Virus record (IMG/VR): IMGVR_UViG_3300025266_000015
Location: 1 to 38,489 of that record
DNA length: 38,489 bases
Direction: 5' to 3' (one strand)
From: a virus
The notes below the pieces were generated by a model. The model was not told where the DNA came from and ran no database searches. It saw nothing but the letters and a program-made list of their open reading frames with translations. Below are positions 7,847-14,978 of this stretch, one piece after another. Both the position numbers and the translations under genes were made by a program. Position 1 is the stretch's first letter. Each line of letters starts with the position of its first letter.

Positions 7847-9022
7847 ATGGATTTAGAGAGTTTGAAGCAGTTCGCAACAGAACGTCAGGGTCAGATTATT
7901 GACGCTGTTATAAAGCATGGCTCTCAAGCGAAAGCAGCTACAGCATTAGGTATTAATCACCGTGGCTTAGAGCGCACATTGAAGCGCGCAAAAGAGCAGG
8001 CTTCTAGGCGTGGATGGAGTCCTTCCAATGATATGACTAAAAGCGTACCTAGTACACACGTTGCTAAAGGCATATCCACTTATTACGATTTACAGACAGG
8101 AGAACCACTGCGGCAGTGGGTGAAGAGTTCACTCAGAACGGAGAGCCTCGTGGCTGACTTGCAGGGCGTGGCAGACGGTTTAAGCCAAGAGTTAAAGAAG
8201 TATAAGCCGCTATCATTAAAGCCTGACAAGGGCGTTAAAGAGCGCCTAGCTACCGTAATCATCGGTGATGCTCATATAGGAATGTTGGTTAAGCGCAATT
8301 ACGGTGGAGGCGATTGGGATTTATCCATTGCAGAAAAGGTGACGTTGCAGGCCATTAAGCAACTCATAACTAACTGCGGTAAAGGCACTGAGTTTTTGCT
8401 TTTAAACGTGGGTGACTTTTTACATTGCAATACCCCCAATATCACTGCCGCAGGGACGAGCCTCGATAGCTCAGGGCATTGGATTGACTCGGTAGAGTCA
8501 GCCGTTAGAATCTATCGACAAGCCGTTGATTGGGCCTTGGAGCTAAATCAAACCGTAACCCTCTTAAACACCCGTGGCAATCACGATGAAGACCTAAGCA
8601 TGGTCGTAAACTCTATGTTATCCGTCTTTTATGAAGACCAGCCCAGAGTGTGCGTTTTAAATAATACGTCCAAATTCATGCACTACCAATACCACCGCGT
8701 ACTTCTGACAAGTCACCACGGAGACAAGGGCATTAAACATCAGCGCATTTATGAATACTTTACACGAAACTTTCCCAAGCTCTGGGGTGACACCACACAA
8801 CGATACTGCCACCTCGGTCACATACACCACAAACAAATGTTAGAAACTGGTGGGGCAATGACATTTGAAAGCTGGAATACTCTCGCAGCCGTTGACGAAT
8901 ACCACCACCAAGCGGGTTACGGTTCAGGACGTTCAATGTCTGCCGTGATCTACGACCCAGTGTGGGGAGAAATCCAACGATTCAGAGTAGGTATAACTCA
9001 GTTATACGATGAGGCAGCATGA
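7847..9022 (+). CDS. Calcineurin-like metallophosphoesterase with N-terminal helix-turn-helix
   Basis: The 391-residue protein contains the full metallophosphoesterase signature: GDAHIG, then VGDFLH, then RGNHDED, a SHHGDKG histidine segment and GHIHH. These residues bind two metal ions. The first 60 residues (IDAVIKHGSQAKAATALGINHRGLERTLKRAK) look like a Fis/HTH-type DNA-binding helix pair. ATG 7847, three bases after the previous stop and with AAGGAG upstream, is preferred over a longer in-frame opening at 7781 that would overlap the previous gene. Its substrate is unknown; similar proteins occur near virion genes of other phages and may act on nucleic acid. It overlaps the lysozyme gene by ATGA. 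Confidence 0.85.
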   Translation: MDLESLKQFATERQGQIIDAVIKHGSQAKAATALGINHRGLERTLKRAKEQASRRGWSPSNDMTKSVPSTHVAKGISTYYDLQTGEPLRQWVKSSLRTESLVADLQGVADGLSQELKKYKPLSLKPDKGVKERLATVIIGDAHIGMLVKRNYGGGDWDLSIAEKVTLQAIKQLITNCGKGTEFLLLNVGDFLHCNTPNITAAGTSLDSSGHWIDSVESAVRIYRQAVDWALELNQTVTLLNTRGNHDEDLSMVVNSMLSVFYEDQPRVCVLNNTSKFMHYQYHRVLLTSHHGDKGIKHQRIYEYFTRNFPKLWGDTTQRYCHLGHIHHKQMLETGGAMTFESWNTLAAVDEYHHQAGYGSGRSMSAVIYDPVWGEIQRFRVGITQLYDEAA

Positions 9023-9438
9023 GCAAGATCATCGAGATTCTAAGAGCGCATGAAGGTGTAGAGACTCACGCTTATAAGTGTACATCTGGCAAAACCACCA
9101 TTGGCGTTGGCCGAAATATAGAGGCTGGATCAGGCCCAGGCTTGTCTACAGATGAGATTAATTACTTACTAGCCAGTGATATTGAGCGTGTTGAGGCAGA
9201 GCTTCTAGCCGCGTTTAACTGGTATAGGACGCTAGGCACTGCTCGCAAAGATGCCATTATGGATATGTGTTTTAACATGGGTTTGCCTCGCTTCAAGAAG
9301 TTTAAGAAAGCACTGGCAGGAATGGCTAAGGGTGATTACAAAACAGCAGCGATAGAGTTCCTTGATAGTCGGTGGGCTAACCAAGTAGGCCAAAGGGCTA
9401 TCACGGTCACGGACATTATCAGATCAGGAAAGTATTGA
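9019..9438 (+). CDS. Endolysin, GH24 (T4-type) lysozyme with Glu-Cys-Thr catalytic residues
   Basis: A 139-residue muramidase that cleaves peptidoglycan at lysis. Glu12 in AHEG, Cys21 in YKCTSG and Thr27 in TTIGVG fall at the spacing of the T4 lysozyme triad (Glu11, Asp20, Thr26), with Cys in place of Asp. Downstream MCFNMG and SRWANQVGQRA are the usual GH24 helices. There is no signal peptide or N-terminal anchor, so it should need a holin for export, and one follows directly. The start overlaps the phosphoesterase stop (ATGA). Confidence 0.88.
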   Translation: MSKIIEILRAHEGVETHAYKCTSGKTTIGVGRNIEAGSGPGLSTDEINYLLASDIERVEAELLAAFNWYRTLGTARKDAIMDMCFNMGLPRFKKFKKALAGMAKGDYKTAAIEFLDSRWANQVGQRAITVTDIIRSGKY

Positions 9439-9439
9439 T

Positions 9440-9841
9440 ATGGGCTGGCTTTCAAGTTTAATAGGTGGCGGCAGCGTAGTAGAACCTATTGTTGCTGTGG
9501 GCAATATCATAGATCAGATATTTACCAGTGATCATGAACGTGAGCAAGCGGCTATCATTAAGCAGCGTTTGGCTATGCAGCCCGCTTTACTGCAAGCTGA
9601 GATCAGCAAGGTTCAAGCAGGCCATAGATCAACATTCGTAGCAGGGGCCAGACCGTTCCTTATGTGGGTATGTGGATTCGGGTTCCTATTTGCATTTGTG
9701 ATCAACCCTATTCTCCAATGGCTTGCACCAGAACTTGGTTCGCCTGAACTACCCCTAGAAGCAATGATGGAGTTGACCCTTGCGATGTTAGGACTGGCTG
9801 GCCTACGTACAGTAGAGAAGGTTAGAGGGCTGTCTCGATAA
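9440..9841 (+). CDS. Holin of the three-transmembrane (Holin_3TMs) type
   Basis: The 133-residue protein begins MGWLSSLIGGG, has a charged middle helix (DHEREQAAIIKQRLAMQPALLQAE) and then GARPFLMWVCGFGFLFAFVI, followed by two more hydrophobic stretches around residues 80-125 including LTLAMLGLAGLRTVEKVRG. This layout is typical of the phage three-TM holin family, which opens the inner membrane for the endolysin. It starts two bases after the lysozyme stop. Membrane topology is judged by eye. Confidence 0.8.
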   Translation: MGWLSSLIGGGSVVEPIVAVGNIIDQIFTSDHEREQAAIIKQRLAMQPALLQAEISKVQAGHRSTFVAGARPFLMWVCGFGFLFAFVINPILQWLAPELGSPELPLEAMMELTLAMLGLAGLRTVEKVRGLSR

Positions 9842-9975
9842 AACATAACGTAGTTTAAAGTAACCTTACTTAACACCAAATTAACACCCCACCTCTAAAT
9901 GCTTGGCCTTATGGTCGATTTGAGTGTGGGCCATTTAAAACATGCTGAACATCAGCGACAAATAGGAGAGCCATT
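9842..9975 (+). other. Intergenic gap between lysis genes and internal virion genes
   Basis: This 134-bp AT-rich gap is the largest in the late region before 14.9 kb. I see an imperfect inverted repeat (AAATG..TTGGCC around 9897-9909 against GGGCCATTT at 9929-9937) with no T tract, and an AGGAG ribosome site at 9964-9968. It may carry a late promoter, but no convincing -35/-10 pair is visible. Confidence 0.4.
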
Positions 9976-11307
9976 ATGGCCCTTGGTTTTCAAAATCCCA
10001 CTAATAACGCACCGTTGACGCAGGTCAATGCGCCAACGCTGAAAGGTCCGACTACGCGACAAGTGTCGGCGAATGAAACTGTATCCGGCCAAATGGACAA
10101 GATCCTCGCCTCAAACTCACCCTTATTGCAACGCGCCAAGACGAGAGCAGCCCAAGCGGCAAACTCTCGTGGACTGTTAAACAGTTCAATGGGCGTACAG
10201 GCAGGTGAAGAGGCTGTATTAACAACAGCGATGCCTATGGCTCAGCAGGACGCATCAACATTTAACAAACAAGGTTTGACTAACCAAAGTGCGCAGAATC
10301 AATTCGCAGCCGCTGCTAATAAGTACGGCACTGATACTGCGATGAACCAGCAGCAGTTTGGAAATCAGTTCCAACTGTCTAATCAGAACTATCAACAGCA
10401 AACGGGTACAGGTGATTACTCAGGGAACGGCCTGATCGGCACTAACCTGAAGAGTCAACTAGCGTTGCAAAAGAGCGCTCAAGACTTTAACACTGGTGAG
10501 GCAGCCCTAAACCGCACACAGCAGACTGCACTTCAGACAGCTCAACAAGGTTTTGCCTCTGGTGAAACTGCGTTAGGTAGAGCGCAACAGGTTAGCGAGT
10601 CGGCCCTTGGTAGAGCGCAACAGGTTAGCGAGTCGGCCCTTGGTCGATCACAGCAGACTGCGCTTCAGTCAGGTCAGCAAACCTTCGCATCTGGTGAAGC
10701 TGCGTTAAACCGCTCACAGCAGACCACTATGTTGGCAAATCAGCACAAGAACAGCGTAGCAACAGCGAAGAATCTAGATGCGTACCAAACAGCGAACGTA
10801 ACGCTACAGAATAAGTTGCAGATTGAGCTGACCAAACTGGGTCAAACCAACAGTATTGAACTGACTAAGTTGAATGCAGACCTCGACGTTGGAAAGCTTG
10901 ATGCACAGGTCTACGCCAATACGCGAGGGGCATACTTGCAGTCAGTGAGTGAGCTTGTTCGCCAGTCGCAGATAACTGTTGGCGAGCTTCAGGTGAAAGA
11001 AGGGATTAGCGCCGATGATAAGGCGTTAATGCTGAAAGACCAAGCGACGCTTTTGACCTCACACCTTACCGCACAGAAGGCGCTGTATTCATCTTCGGCA
11101 ACTTGGGCGAAGGACTGGGCGAAACTTCCATCCGCTGGAGTATTGGATAACAAAACTAGAATTAACAATCTTTACCAGCGTGTACTAGGTAGGCCCGTAG
11201 GTCAGGATGGTCTTAATTATTACGGCCCTCGATTGGCCACTGGTATGACAGACGCAGAACTAATGACTATTTTGCAAAATAGTGATGAGTTTAAAAGTAA
11301 AACATAA
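9976..11307 (+). CDS. Probable internal virion protein with C-terminal DUF4214 domain
   Basis: A 443-residue protein. Residues about 1-290 are Gln/Ala/Asn-rich and predicted helical, with repeated units such as FASGEAALNRSQQ and GRAQQVSESAL. The last 45 residues (INNLYQRVLGRPVGQDGLNYY, then MTDAELMTILQNSDEF) match the DUF4214 pattern, which is found mostly in secreted or surface proteins. In podoviruses, Gln/Ala-rich helical proteins in this position are commonly virion-core or ejection proteins; that role is inferred. AGGAG at 9964-9968 supports ATG 9976. Part of the repeat region is a recent 33-bp DNA duplication. Confidence 0.7.
   Translation: MALGFQNPTNNAPLTQVNAPTLKGPTTRQVSANETVSGQMDKILASNSPLLQRAKTRAAQAANSRGLLNSSMGVQAGEEAVLTTAMPMAQQDASTFNKQGLTNQSAQNQFAAAANKYGTDTAMNQQQFGNQFQLSNQNYQQQTGTGDYSGNGLIGTNLKSQLALQKSAQDFNTGEAALNRTQQTALQTAQQGFASGETALGRAQQVSESALGRAQQVSESALGRSQQTALQSGQQTFASGEAALNRSQQTTMLANQHKNSVATAKNLDAYQTANVTLQNKLQIELTKLGQTNSIELTKLNADLDVGKLDAQVYANTRGAYLQSVSELVRQSQITVGELQVKEGISADDKALMLKDQATLLTSHLTAQKALYSSSATWAKDWAKLPSAGVLDNKTRINNLYQRVLGRPVGQDGLNYYGPRLATGMTDAELMTILQNSDEFKSKT
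10576..10641 (+). repeat. 33-bp perfect tandem duplication
   Basis: Two identical 33-bp units encode GRAQQVSESAL twice, and a diverged third partial copy follows (GRSQQT). The identity at DNA level points to recent duplication, and the reading frame is kept. Confidence 0.92.
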
Positions 11308-11319
11308 CAGGGTGATGAT

Positions 11320-11610
11320 ATGAGTTGGAAAGATATTTGGGACTACGGTACAGAAGCCATAGGTAATGCGTTTGACTGGTTAGGTAAAAACGAAGCCGCC
11401 GCTGACTTCGTTAGTGGCGCTGCGGTGCAGATGCTCAAAAACCAAGCGGCGTCAGACCAACGTGAGGCGGACATGAAAATAGCTGAAATGAAACAGCGTC
11501 GTGAAGATGACCGTACCAAAGTTAACTACGCTGGCATTGAAAACTATACCGGCAACCTAACGGCTGATGGCGGTCTACTTACTAACGGATTGCTTTCAAA
11601 AGCTAACTAG
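11320..11610 (+). CDS. Small virion-region protein, unknown
   Basis: A 96-residue protein with an aromatic N-terminus (MSWKDIWDYGTEAIGNAFDWLG), an Ala-rich helix and a highly charged helix (READMKIAEMKQRREDDRTK), ending in a Gly/Leu-rich tail (GLLTNGLLSK). It sits between two repeat-rich probable internal virion proteins in an unbroken + strand run. The ribosome site is AGGGTG upstream of ATG 11320. It might be a small core component; no family recognised. Confidence 0.65.
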   Translation: MSWKDIWDYGTEAIGNAFDWLGKNEAAADFVSGAAVQMLKNQAASDQREADMKIAEMKQRREDDRTKVNYAGIENYTGNLTADGGLLTNGLLSKAN

Positions 11611-11619
11611 GAAAACGAT

Positions 11620-13320
11620 ATGGCTACTCAAGCACAAATGCGGGCGATGCATGCCTCCGGCGCTACTCAAGCACAAATGAAGGCTGCGGTAGATAGCAGC
11701 GGTGGCTACAATGGCGTTGATAGCAGTAAAAGTGGCGATAGCTCTGCTGCTAATAGGACGGCTGCGGCTAAACGACGTATAACTCAGGCTGAAGATGCTG
11801 CCAAGAAGGCTTCTGCTTCTAAGCTTCGTTCGGATAACGAAGCTGCTGCTAAACGACGTATAACTCAGGCTGAAGATGCTGCCAAGAAGGCTGCTGCTTC
11901 TAAGCTTCGTTCGGATAACGAAGCTGCTGCTAAACGACGTATAACTCAGGCTGAAGCTGCTTCTAAAGCTGCTACTCTTCCTAATACTCCACCACCAGGC
12001 ACGGGTACTGGTCTCACTGCGGCTGAAATAGCTGCTGCTGCTGCGGATGCTCAAGCGGCGGCTGATAAAGCGGCTGCTGAAGCACTAGCTGACCTTGAAT
12101 CACAATTCAAAGCTGCTCAGGCTGAGGCTGCTGCTGCGGCTGCTGCTGCTGCGGCTGCTGCTGCTGCGGACAGAGTTGAGGCTAGGAGAATTGCTAAAGG
12201 AGCGGCTGAGGCGGCTGAAAAGCTTCGTATTAAGTTAGGAAACGCAGCATCTGCGGCTAAGCTTGGCGCAAGAAACGATGACAGAACCAAAGGCGATGAC
12301 CTAGCAAACACGTCTGGCCTAATCAGTTCAAACATGCCCGATGCCACCTCTGATCCCTTAAACGCCAACTACAACCCAATCTCGGTGGCTGAGAGTAATG
12401 TTGCTGCCCCTCAGAGTGCAGAGGAACTAACCACCTCTAATCAAACACCGAGCGGTAAGTCCAACATCACAGACAAGTACGGCAACGCGATCGGCGGAGT
12501 AGTGAATAGCCAAGATAACACGGCTATGCAAGATCTGGCAGCGGGGGGAAGTACAGACCCGCTAGGCGATCTTTCTAGCCAAGTGAGTGATACAACTGGA
12601 TTAGATACAACGTTCTCTGGTGCATGGAGACAGGCCATAAACGGCGCTGATGGACACAACTATGAGGGTGGTTCAGGACTGCTAAAGTTCTCACAAGATG
12701 GTGGCGCGTCAGACCAAGTTGATAGTTTCACTGAGGCTGATAGGTTCGGTGATAGCAATGAGTTTGCAAAGGTTAATACCTCAGCTAATACAGGTGCTAA
12801 TACCTCAGCTAATACAGGAGATATTGATTCTGCGGAATCAACCACTCTTGATATATCTAAGTTTAGAGATAACCTTGGATTTGCAAGCAACTCAGAAGCA
12901 GAAGCCTTTTGGTCATCTATGACGCCTGAAGCTCAGGCAATCTTTAACAGCAAAGAAAACCCTAGCAACGCCGATAGGATACTCCAAGGTGTGTTTGGTT
13001 TATTCATTCCAGGATTTGGATTGCTGAATGAGTATATGTATAACGACAAGATGACGTTGCAAGAGAAGCTAGACTTTTCGATCAAGACAGCCAACACAGT
13101 CGCTACAAATAACTTAAAAGCTGGCACTGGCGCTGGCACTGCCGCAGGCGGCGGCGGCGGTGGTAGTAATAATGAGGTAGTGGACACTGGCACTGGCGAC
13201 GGTACTGGAGTTGACGATGGAACCGATGGTTCAGGTGACACCACTGTAAATGACGGTAATACCGTTGAGTACAGCTCTTTAGACAGCTATTTAGAACTCT
13301 TCAATAACTACAAGTTTTAG
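11620..13320 (+). CDS. Ala-rich coiled-coil repeat protein, probable internal virion protein
   Basis: The 566-residue product has three sequence styles. Residues 48-118 hold 27-residue basic/Ala repeats (KRRITQAEDAAKK, then SKLRSDNE). Residues about 135-200 are nearly pure Ala coiled coil. Residues 200-566 are acidic, Ser/Thr/Asn/Asp-rich, with a hydrophobic helix (GVFGLFIPGFGLLNEYMY, about residues 450-467) and a Gly-rich linker. Long Ala coiled coils next to a possible membrane-active helix would suit an ejected core protein, but this is inference. The start follows AGGAAAA. Minus-strand ORFs here are shadows of the repeats. Confidence 0.68.
   Translation: MATQAQMRAMHASGATQAQMKAAVDSSGGYNGVDSSKSGDSSAANRTAAAKRRITQAEDAAKKASASKLRSDNEAAAKRRITQAEDAAKKAAASKLRSDNEAAAKRRITQAEAASKAATLPNTPPPGTGTGLTAAEIAAAAADAQAAADKAAAEALADLESQFKAAQAEAAAAAAAAAAAAAADRVEARRIAKGAAEAAEKLRIKLGNAASAAKLGARNDDRTKGDDLANTSGLISSNMPDATSDPLNANYNPISVAESNVAAPQSAEELTTSNQTPSGKSNITDKYGNAIGGVVNSQDNTAMQDLAAGGSTDPLGDLSSQVSDTTGLDTTFSGAWRQAINGADGHNYEGGSGLLKFSQDGGASDQVDSFTEADRFGDSNEFAKVNTSANTGANTSANTGDIDSAESTTLDISKFRDNLGFASNSEAEAFWSSMTPEAQAIFNSKENPSNADRILQGVFGLFIPGFGLLNEYMYNDKMTLQEKLDFSIKTANTVATNNLKAGTGAGTAAGGGGGGSNNEVVDTGTGDGTGVDDGTDGSGDTTVNDGNTVEYSSLDSYLELFNNYKF
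11761..11970 (+). repeat. 81-bp tandem repeat, about 2.6 copies
   Basis: Units begin at 11761, 11842 and 11923, spacing exactly 81 bp. The first two encode the 27-residue AAAKRRITQAEDAAKK-type unit and the third diverges after about 45 bp. Copies differ at only a few bases, so the expansion is recent. Confidence 0.92.
12774..12818 (+). repeat. 24-bp tandem duplication
   Basis: TAATACCTCAGCTAATACAGG occurs at 12774 and again at 12798, 24 bp apart, encoding Asn-Thr-Ser-Ala-Asn-Thr-Gly twice within the acidic part of the same gene. Confidence 0.9.
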
Positions 13321-13329
13321 GAACAGATC

Positions 13330-13905
13330 ATGCCAACACCTAACATGCAGCAGCCACAGCAGTCGGCTCCACCTCAAAACGGTCAACAGCCAGAGCAACA
13401 AGGTCTCATCCAAAACGCTCAACAGCCAGAAGAGTCTGGAGCTGACAATGACGAAGGCTATAAAATCATCTCTGGTCAAATGCTGAACCTTCTGTACGAT
13501 TCTAAGGATTCAATCTTAGACACAATGCGTACCGGCGGACAGCAAGAGTCAGCAGTGTTACTTGCAAGAATCATGGTGATGTCTATCAACAGCCTGAAGA
13601 TGTCGGGTAAACGAATAGAGCCTGGCATGATGCTTATGGCGATGGTCGAGTTATCTAAAGCCCTTGGCGAACTAGCTATAAATGCGGGTGTAATGGACAA
13701 AGACCCACGAATGGTTGAAGAGTCGTTCTTTGCGGCAATCGCCAAAGCGGATGATGAGCTTCAAAAAGAAGCACTAAGCGATGAGGACCGAACAACTTAC
13801 GCAGCGTTAATGAAGAAGCTTAGGTCTCTACAGCAAGCTAAAGAACAACAGCCAACAGGCCAACCACAGGCTACCGAACAGCCACAGCAGGAGGCAATAG
13901 CATGA
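13330..13905 (+). CDS. Gln/Pro-flanked helical virion-region protein, unknown
   Basis: A 191-residue acidic protein with Gln/Pro-rich ends (MQQPQQSAPPQNGQQPEQQ at the N-terminus, QPTGQPQATEQPQQEAIA at the C-terminus). Between them is a folded helical core of about 120 residues (GQMLNLLYDSKDSILDTM, MVMSINSLKMSGKRIEPGMMLMAMVELSKALGELA). Disordered Gln/Pro tails on a compact core suggest a virion assembly or packaging adaptor. AGGAA upstream supports ATG 13330, and it overlaps the next gene by ATGA. Function not recognised. Confidence 0.68.
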   Translation: MPTPNMQQPQQSAPPQNGQQPEQQGLIQNAQQPEESGADNDEGYKIISGQMLNLLYDSKDSILDTMRTGGQQESAVLLARIMVMSINSLKMSGKRIEPGMMLMAMVELSKALGELAINAGVMDKDPRMVEESFFAAIAKADDELQKEALSDEDRTTYAALMKKLRSLQQAKEQQPTGQPQATEQPQQEAIA

Positions 13906-14891
13906 GCTTTGCAGGATTATTAGGTGCAGGACTATTGGGTGGAGCAGGCAATGCTGCTAAAGGTATAGGCGATCGTCTTCGTGAAGAGGCTAAAGCAAAG
14001 CGGGTTATGGCTCTGCAAGAAAGCGCTAACGCACAAGCTAAACAAGTTGCTAAGACAGCAAACGACAATGCAGTGACTGCTGCAAGAGAGCGACGGGTAT
14101 TCGATGGTCAACAAAACGACTTAACCAGAGCCGCCACACTCGCAGGTCAGAACAATGCAGGTTATATAGCTGCTACTGCTGCCACTGTTGCAAACGGCAG
14201 GGGTGTTGTGAACAACGAAACAGCAACAGGTGTAGCTGCGGATGTAGCTGCATTGCAGAACGACAACGTAGTCACTAATGCCGCAACAGCAACAGGTGTA
14301 GCTGCGGATGTAGCTGCATTGCAGAACGACAACGTAGTCACTAATGCCGCAACAGCGACAGGTGTAGCTGAGACAGTAGCCGCACAAGCCCACGCAGACG
14401 CAATGGAAGTGGCTGGAATCCAAACGGGTTCAAAGGCTACAACATCTAAGCAAGCGAGAGCCTATTTCACTTCGCAGGCGAAGTTCCTTATTGGTGGCAG
14501 CTCAAACAAGTACGGTATTAAAGAAGGACTAACTGATGCTGATGGTGTCGTAGTCAAGAAATGGATAAATGACGCTATGGCTCAGTTTAACAAAACTGGA
14601 AATATGGCAGACATATCATCTATAGTAAATACTATATTTGTTAAACCGTTTAATGAGAAAAACGTCGTAGTAATGGACGTTGACTATCGTGCAGCCAAAA
14701 CTGAGTCTAATGAAAGTGATGATAGTTGGTTCGGTGCTGACGAGAATGTCGTTGATAATCTAGCGAGGACTAAAGCGATTGCGCGTGAACGTGCATACTT
14801 TGACGCCAGAGAGGCCATAAGACTTGGTGCAGATAGGGATGCCGTAATGGAACGGCTAAAAGAATCTGGTATTGATGTTAGCTTGTTTTAG
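13902..14891 (+). CDS. Repeat-containing probable internal virion protein
   Basis: A 329-residue protein with a glycine zipper-like N-terminus (SFAGLLGAGLLGGAGNAAKGIG), which could be membrane-active. A helical Ala/Lys/Glu region, 22-residue repeats (GVAADVAALQNDNVVTNAATAT) at about residues 110-160 and a charged C-terminal domain (DYRAAKTESNESDDSWFGADENVVDNLARTK) follow. Together with its neighbours it resembles an ejection-protein set that lines the DNA path during infection; this is inference from composition and position. Coupled by ATGA to the preceding gene and followed by a strong terminator. Confidence 0.68.
   Translation: MSFAGLLGAGLLGGAGNAAKGIGDRLREEAKAKRVMALQESANAQAKQVAKTANDNAVTAARERRVFDGQQNDLTRAATLAGQNNAGYIAATAATVANGRGVVNNETATGVAADVAALQNDNVVTNAATATGVAADVAALQNDNVVTNAATATGVAETVAAQAHADAMEVAGIQTGSKATTSKQARAYFTSQAKFLIGGSSNKYGIKEGLTDADGVVVKKWINDAMAQFNKTGNMADISSIVNTIFVKPFNEKNVVVMDVDYRAAKTESNESDDSWFGADENVVDNLARTKAIARERAYFDAREAIRLGADRDAVMERLKESGIDVSLF
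14220..14371 (+). repeat. 66-bp tandem repeat, 2.3 copies
   Basis: Copies start at 14220, 14286 and 14352 (partial). The first two are almost identical at DNA level and encode the 22-residue repeat of the surrounding gene; the frame is preserved. Confidence 0.93.
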
Positions 14892-14924
14892 CGATAACTC
14901 TAGTAAATAAACCCACCAAAGTAT

Positions 14925-14948
14925 GCCCGACCAAGTGTCGGGCTTTTT
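14925..14948 (+). terminator. Intrinsic terminator before the giant gene
   Basis: GCCCGAC at 14925-14931 pairs perfectly with GTCGGGC at 14937-14943 around a CAAGT loop, followed by TTTTT. It separates the internal virion genes from the 8.6-kb gene, so that gene depends on readthrough or on a promoter in the short gap that I cannot identify. Confidence 0.88.
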
Positions 14949-14978
14949 CGTTTCTGGCCCTCAATAAAAGGCAGCAGC

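Noticed and set aside
11596-12054. Minus-strand Ser/Arg-rich open frame
   Set aside because: It is the antisense of the GCT-rich Ala repeats and of the 81-bp repeat; no start context.
7365-14371. Tandem repeats as CRISPR arrays
   Set aside because: Units are contiguous without spacers, in frame, and within protein-coding genes; no cas genes are present.
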